From Tenacibaculum lutimaris (GTDB lineage Bacteria > Bacteroidota > Bacteroidia > Flavobacteriales > Flavobacteriaceae): a DNA stretch of 64,000 bases. The position numbers were made by a program, and so were the translations under genes. The DNA lies in NCBI RefSeq assembly GCF_003610735.1, contig NZ_RAQM01000006.1:394274-458273 (forward strand), read 5' to 3'. Below the pieces are notes generated by a model, which worked only from the letters and a program-made list of their open reading frames with translations, made no database searches and was not told the origin of the DNA. Shown piece after piece: positions 59,847 to 64,000 of this stretch (the stretch's first letter is position 1; the number at the start of each line of letters is the position of its first letter).

Positions 59847-60500
59847 TTAAATATCCATCTCAGGAATTTCTCCTTCCACTATTAAAGTACCTTCAGTAGC
59901 CGCTTGAATTTCTTCAACAGATACTCCTGGAGCTCTTTCTAACAAGTAAAATTTATTGTCTTTAATTTCTAATACTGCTAAGTTGGTTACAATTTTTGTA
60001 ACACATCCTACACCTGTTAATGGCAGTGAGCATCTTTTTAATAGTTTAGATTCTCCTGCTTTATTGGTATGCATCATCGCTACGATGATATTATCTGCTG
60101 AAGCTACTAAATCCATTGCTCCACCCATTCCTTTTACCATTTTTCCTGGTATTTTCCAGTTCGCAATATCACCATTTTCTGCAACCTCCATTGCTCCTAA
60201 AATAGTTAGGTGAACATGCTTTCCTCGAATCATTGAAAAACTCATTGCCGAGTCAAAAAAACTCGCCCCTGGCATAGTGGTGATGGTTTGTTTTCCTGCA
60301 TTGATAATATCAGCATCTTCTTCTCCTTCAAAAGGAAAAGGCCCCATACCTAAAACACCATTTTCTGATTGAAATTCTACCTCAATATCATCACGAACAA
60401 AGTTGGCTACTAGTGTTGGAATTCCGATACCAAGATTTACATAATATCCGTTTTTTACTTCTTTTGCGATTCTTTTCGCGATTCCGTTTTTATCTAACAT
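59847..60500 (-). CDS. scoB: 3-oxoacid CoA-transferase, subunit B
   Basis: 217 residues. With subunit A it moves CoA from succinyl-CoA to a 3-oxoacid such as acetoacetate. The catalytic glutamate is Glu46 in SENGVLGMGP; YVNLGIGIPTLVANFV precedes it. KMVKGMGGAMDLV and LTGVGCVTKIVTNLAVLEI are further family segments. Two bases after scoA. Length is normal. The exact acyl substrate cannot be read from sequence. Confidence 0.94.
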   Translation of the reverse strand: MLDKNGIAKRIAKEVKNGYYVNLGIGIPTLVANFVRDDIEVEFQSENGVLGMGPFPFEGEEDADIINAGKQTITTMPGASFFDSAMSFSMIRGKHVHLTILGAMEVAENGDIANWKIPGKMVKGMGGAMDLVASADNIIVAMMHTNKAGESKLLKRCSLPLTGVGCVTKIVTNLAVLEIKDNKFYLLERAPGVSVEEIQAATEGTLIVEGEIPEMDI

Positions 60501-60502
60501 AA

Positions 60503-61204
60503 CTAGCTTCTTTGTCTTACAGTTCGTTGTTCAATTCTCTTTTCATATTTCTCTCCTTGGAAAATGCGTTGTACAAAAATTCCTGGAATATGAATTTGAT
60601 TTGGATCTAATTCTCCTACTGGAACTAACTCTTCAACTTCAGCGACAGTAATGGTAGCTGCTCCACACATATTTGGATTAAAGTTTCTTGAGGTTCCTTT
60701 AAAAATTAAGTTTCCAGCAGCATCTCCTTTCCATGCTTTTACAAAAGCAAAATCTGCTTTAAACGCTGGTTCTAACACATACATTTTTCCATCAAACTCA
60801 CGAGTTTCTTTTCCTTCTGCTACTTCTGTACCATAACCTGCTGGGGTATAGAATGCTGGAAAACCTGCTTGCGCTGCTCTACATTTTTCAGCCAAAGTTC
60901 CTTGTGGAGTTAATTCAACTTCTAACTCTCCTGATAACATCTGGCGCTCAAATTCATCATTTTCTCCTACATAAGAAGAAATCATTTTTTTTATTTGACG
61001 ATTTTGTAATAATAATCCTAAGCCAAAATCATCAACTCCTGCGTTATTAGAAATACAAGTAACATTTTTTACTCCTATTTTAACTAACTCTGCAATAGCA
61101 TTTTCAGGAATACCGCATAAACCAAATCCTCCTAACATAAAAGTCATTCCGTCTTTTACACCTTCTAATGCTTCTTGTACGTTATTTACTTTTTTATTTA
61201 TCAT
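60503..61204 (-). CDS. scoA: 3-oxoacid CoA-transferase, subunit A
   Basis: 233 residues. [19 protein letters not shown] opens the family fold; [31 protein letters not shown] and the C-terminal half ([31 protein letters not shown], then [20 protein letters not shown]) match the alpha subunit of succinyl-CoA:3-ketoacid transferases. It forms an A2B2 complex with scoB. First gene of the sco operon; the PBP1A stop is 30 bases upstream. Confidence 0.94.
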   Translation of the reverse strand: MINKKVNNVQEALEGVKDGMTFMLGGFGLCGIPENAIAELVKIGVKNVTCISNNAGVDDFGLGLLLQNRQIKKMISSYVGENDEFERQMLSGELEVELTPQGTLAEKCRAAQAGFPAFYTPAGYGTEVAEGKETREFDGKMYVLEPAFKADFAFVKAWKGDAAGNLIFKGTSRNFNPNMCGAATITVAEVEELVPVGELDPNQIHIPGIFVQRIFQGEKYEKRIEQRTVRQRS

Positions 61205-61234
61205 TATTATAGTTGTTGTTTTAAAGCTTCGTTA

Positions 61235-63520
61235 CTAAAAATCCGTATCGTCAAGTTTCTCTTCTTCTCCTTCTTTCGAAGAATCTACTTTTGAACAATC
61301 CAAATTAATACTTATATCTTTTGGTTTTTCAAAACTTCCATTGCTTACATCTAAGGTCTTGTCCTCATAACACTTTCTCATAAAAATTCCCCAAGTAGGA
61401 AGTGCCATTGTTGCTCCTTGACCATATCTTAATCCTGCAAAGTGTGTTGCTCTGTCTTCTCCTCCAGCCCAAACACCTGTTGCTAGATTTGGGACTATTC
61501 CCATAAACCAACCATCAGATTGATTTTGAGTAGTACCAGTTTTACCAGCTATAGGGTTGGTAAACCCATAAGGAAAACCAGTAGCAGCATCTCCTGCATT
61601 CGTATAATTAGATCGTAACCTTGCACCCGAACCTGCCCTTGTTACTCCTTGCATTAAATCTAGTATTACATAGGCTGATTCTTCACTTAGTACCTCTTTG
61701 GTTTCAGGGACAAACTCTTGTAAAACAGTTCCGTTTTTGTCTTCTATTCGAGTAACCATTAGTGGACTTACACGTAATCCTTTATTTGCAAAAGTTGAAT
61801 ACGCACTTACCATTTCCATTAATGATAATTCAATAGCACCTAATGCAATAGACGGATTTGCCTCTAATTTAGATTTTATTCCTGCAGACTCTGCTAATCG
61901 TACCACATTTATTGGTGAGACTTTGTCTATTAACTGTGCAGTGATTACGTTTACAGAACCTGCTAAAGCATCTTTTAAGGTTAACTCTTCTCCATATTTA
62001 CCTCCCGCATTTTTTGGTGTCCAGTCTTCTGGCATTCCATATTTTTCCTTAGGAATAGTATATGGTGTGTTAGGTAACTTATCACAAGGAGACATTTTTA
62101 ATTGATTAATTGCTGTAGCATACACAAAAGGTTTAAAGGTAGAACCTACTTGCCTTTTTTGTTGCTCTACTGCATCGTATTTAAAATACTTATGGTTAAT
62201 ACCACCAACCCAAGCTTTAATATGACCTGTTTGCGGTTCAATAGATACTAAACCTGAACGTAAGAAATATTTATAATGTCGAATAGAATCATAAGGTGTC
62301 ATCACTGTATCACGTTCACCTTTCCATGTGAAAATTCGCATATCTGTTGCGGTATTAAATACCTTATCTATTTCCTTTTCAGATTTACCTTCGGCCTTCA
62401 TTCGTTTGTAACGATCTGAGTTTAGTTTAGCTCTTCGTAAAATTCTTTCTATATCTCTCTTATCTATATCATAAAAAGGAGCTGTTTTGTTACGCTTTTG
62501 CTCTTTATCAAAATACGTTTGAAGATTAGACATATGTTCTACTACAGCTTCTTCTGCGTATTGTTGCATACGCGAATCAATCGTTGTATAAATTTTTAAT
62601 CCATCTTTATAAATATTATACTCTTCACCATTTGCCTTAGGGTGTTCTTTTGCCCAATCTTTTAAATAATTTCGTAAATGCTCTCTAAAATAGGTTGCCA
62701 AACCATCACTATGACTTTCAGGAGTGAAATTTATTTTTAAAGGTAACTTTTGTAATGAATCTTTTTGTTGTTCTGTTATAAACCCATTTTTTTCCATTTG
62801 AGCAAACACAACATTTCTACGAACTAACGATTTCGCTTTTGAACGTTCTCTATGTGGATTAAACTGCCTTGGGTTTTTTAACATTGCCACTAAAATAGCA
62901 GACTCTTGTAAGTCTAAATCTTTAGGTTCTTTTCCAAAATAAATACGAGCTGCTGAACGGATACCTACTGCATTAAAGATGAAGTCTTGAGTATTAAAAT
63001 ACATTGTTACTATTTCTTCTTTGGTATATTGACGCTCTAATTTAACTGCTACTACCCATTCTTTAAGTTTTTGTGATAGTCTTTTAAAAATATTGCTAGA
63101 CCCACCTCTATTAAATAAGTTTTTAGCTAACTGTTGTGTTATTGTACTTGCTCCTCCTGATCTTCCTAAATTGGCAACTGCTCTAGCAGTTCCTCTAAAA
63201 TCGATTCCTGAATGCTCATAAAAACGTTCATCTTCAGTAGCAACTACCGCTTTAATTAAATTTTCTGGTAAATCTTTATATTGAATTGGAGTTCTATTTG
63301 CATTTACATAGTATTTCCCTAAAGTTTTTCCATCTGACGAAATTACTTCTGTTGCTAAATCACTTTTAGGGTTTTCTAATTCTTCAAAAGTAGGTAACGC
63401 ACCAAATACCCCCCATGAGGCCAGCAAAAAAAGAAGACCTAATGTTAGAAAGCCTCCAATAATAATACCCCAAAACCATTTAATATACTTACTAAAATTT
63501 GCTGTTTTTTTCTTTGTCAT
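61235..63520 (-). CDS. Class A penicillin-binding protein 1A (bifunctional peptidoglycan synthase)
   Basis: 761 residues. One N-terminal membrane helix (about 14-37). The glycosyltransferase family 51 domain has EDERFYEHSGIDFRG with catalytic Glu96, then GGASTITQQLAKNLF and KLKEWVVAVKLERQYTKEEI. The transpeptidase domain has the SxxK serine Ser460 in VGSTFKPFVYA, SVN in ALAGSVNVITAQ, and KTGTT near 660. The C-terminal tail is acidic (SSKEGEEEKLDDTDF). It polymerises and crosslinks murein in the periplasm. It starts immediately after gldH, a pairing I recall from flavobacteria. Confidence 0.96.
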   Translation of the reverse strand: MTKKKTANFSKYIKWFWGIIIGGFLTLGLLFLLASWGVFGALPTFEELENPKSDLATEVISSDGKTLGKYYVNANRTPIQYKDLPENLIKAVVATEDERFYEHSGIDFRGTARAVANLGRSGGASTITQQLAKNLFNRGGSSNIFKRLSQKLKEWVVAVKLERQYTKEEIVTMYFNTQDFIFNAVGIRSAARIYFGKEPKDLDLQESAILVAMLKNPRQFNPHRERSKAKSLVRRNVVFAQMEKNGFITEQQKDSLQKLPLKINFTPESHSDGLATYFREHLRNYLKDWAKEHPKANGEEYNIYKDGLKIYTTIDSRMQQYAEEAVVEHMSNLQTYFDKEQKRNKTAPFYDIDKRDIERILRRAKLNSDRYKRMKAEGKSEKEIDKVFNTATDMRIFTWKGERDTVMTPYDSIRHYKYFLRSGLVSIEPQTGHIKAWVGGINHKYFKYDAVEQQKRQVGSTFKPFVYATAINQLKMSPCDKLPNTPYTIPKEKYGMPEDWTPKNAGGKYGEELTLKDALAGSVNVITAQLIDKVSPINVVRLAESAGIKSKLEANPSIALGAIELSLMEMVSAYSTFANKGLRVSPLMVTRIEDKNGTVLQEFVPETKEVLSEESAYVILDLMQGVTRAGSGARLRSNYTNAGDAATGFPYGFTNPIAGKTGTTQNQSDGWFMGIVPNLATGVWAGGEDRATHFAGLRYGQGATMALPTWGIFMRKCYEDKTLDVSNGSFEKPKDISINLDCSKVDSSKEGEEEKLDDTDF

Positions 63521-64000
63521 TTATTGTGTTTTTTCAATTCTAAATCCTACATGAGTAATTCCTTCCAGTTCTTCTATGCCTTGAACTTCTCCATTTTTTC
63601 GCATAGCTTGACGAACTTTAAAGGTATAATCTCCTGTGCTTGGAAATGTTATGTTTTCTTTATAAAAAAGTTTATTCTCTTTAATATCTGAAAAACCTTG
63701 TCCTAAAAATTTTCCTGTAACATCTGCCATATCATACTCTAAAGTATCTACAATAACTTGACCGTCTGGAAAATTCATTTGTGTTATTAAGAAAAGATTA
63801 CTGTACTCGTAATCTTTATTATTTCTAAGGTTTATAAAAAGGTTTTTTTTATTTATTGAATCATTAACTGGAAAAGTAAATTGTATTGTATTGGTTCTAT
63901 GCCAAGCACTTTTTGGAAGTGCCACATACTCATCAAAATCACTATTTGAATTACACGATACAATTAGTGTAGCTATAAAAAAAAGTAAACCAATTTTAGT
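63521..64000 (-). CDS. gldH: Gliding motility lipoprotein GldH, 5' end beyond the window
   Basis: Open to the window edge; 159 residues are visible. A GTG at 63925 is not the start, because the frame runs on upstream through a lipoprotein signal peptide (KIGLLFFIATLIVSC) and the acylated Cys (codon 16 of the visible part), so only the first residue or two are missing. Family segments include YVALPKSAWHR, NTIQFTFPVNDS, FLITQMNFPDG, DTLEYDMAD and FTFKVRQAMR-like sequence near the end. GldH is a lipoprotein needed for gliding and T9SS in F. johnsoniae. Its stop is immediately followed by the PBP1A start. Confidence 0.9.
   Translation of the reverse strand, partial: TKIGLLFFIATLIVSCNSNSDFDEYVALPKSAWHRTNTIQFTFPVNDSINKKNLFINLRNNKDYEYSNLFLITQMNFPDGQVIVDTLEYDMADVTGKFLGQGFSDIKENKLFYKENITFPSTGDYTFKVRQAMRKNGEVQGIEELEGITHVGFRIEKTQ

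Noticed and set aside
61698-62105. 135-residue plus-strand frame inside the PBP1A gene
   Set aside because: Entirely within a clearly coding transpeptidase domain, no promoter or recognisable fold.
63521-63925. GTG start at 63925 for gldH
   Set aside because: The frame stays open upstream through a lipoprotein signal peptide to the window edge, so the gene is truncated by the window and the GTG is an internal Val codon.

Overview
The window reads as a chromosomal segment of a Bacteroidota bacterium of the family Flavobacteriaceae, probably a marine Tenacibaculum- or Polaribacter-like genus. The family call rests on AT-rich DNA, TAnnTTTG-type -7 promoter elements, weak or absent Shine-Dalgarno sequences, gliding/type IX secretion genes (sprE/porW, gldH), a SusC-style TonB-dependent receptor with a carboxypeptidase-regulatory-like N-terminus, and many Bacteroidota-specific families (DUF4252, DUF2723, DUF4286, DUF5687, DUF4837). 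The genus is a guess. There are no rRNA genes, insertion sequences, integrases, prophage genes or CRISPR arrays, so this is core-genome territory.

Layout. 1-7.5 kb: a partial OlsF-like ornithine-lipid synthase, aspartate kinase, a GNAT acetyltransferase, fructose-1,6-bisphosphatase followed by a tiny COX1-like membrane protein, Mn-type superoxide dismutase, cystathionine gamma-synthase, a DinB-fold protein and an ArsC/Spx-like protein. 7.6-14 kb: a DUF4252 protein, two tandem tRNA-Gln genes, a large DUF2723 (TMEM260-like) membrane protein, a polysaccharide deacetylase, a cysteine-less thioredoxin-like protein and a membrane metallophosphoesterase. 14-25 kb: polA, an Ig-like lipoprotein, a ComF protein, a methyltransferase, two tandem coiled-coil paralogues, glycyl-tRNA synthetase and a GDSL lipoprotein. 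25-36 kb: a TonB-dependent receptor, ribF, serS, a 47-residue small ORF, a TPR protein, DUF4286, rsmA, mgtE and a LysE-family exporter. 36-43 kb: a ferredoxin reductase divergent from a PadR regulator, which heads an operon of four paralogous membrane proteins; then rsmI and dxs, divergent. 43-45 kb: two secreted lipoproteins, one with a HEIGH zinc-protease motif. 45-54 kb (minus strand): sprE/porW, bactofilin, atpZ, a four-helix membrane protein and atpB-E-F-H-A-G. 54-64 kb (minus strand): an ABC exporter pair, a DUF4837 lipoprotein, a LysM lytic transglycosylase, exonuclease III, 3-oxoacid CoA-transferase scoA-scoB, penicillin-binding protein 1A and gldH (cut by the window edge).

Most interesting items. 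(i) The PadR operon at 37.75-40.8 kb: four tandem proteins with an invariant E-[LM]-[VL]-D-H motif at the same residue positions, behind a promoter carrying repeated ATACCTAAG boxes. It is a candidate little-described membrane signalling module related in concept to the PadR/HAAS systems of Firmicutes. (ii) A 62-residue protein that copies the heme/Mg-binding helix of cytochrome oxidase subunit I but has Tyr in place of the heme a3 ligand. (iii) Four genes (glyS, the TPR gene at 31160, rsmI, dxs) with a TAnnTTTG element exactly four bases before ATG, which predicts leaderless mRNAs. (iv) Strong hairpins in the atp operon just after atpE and atpA, the genes for its two high-copy subunits. Several start codons were moved from the longest reading frame, with reasons given in each entry.
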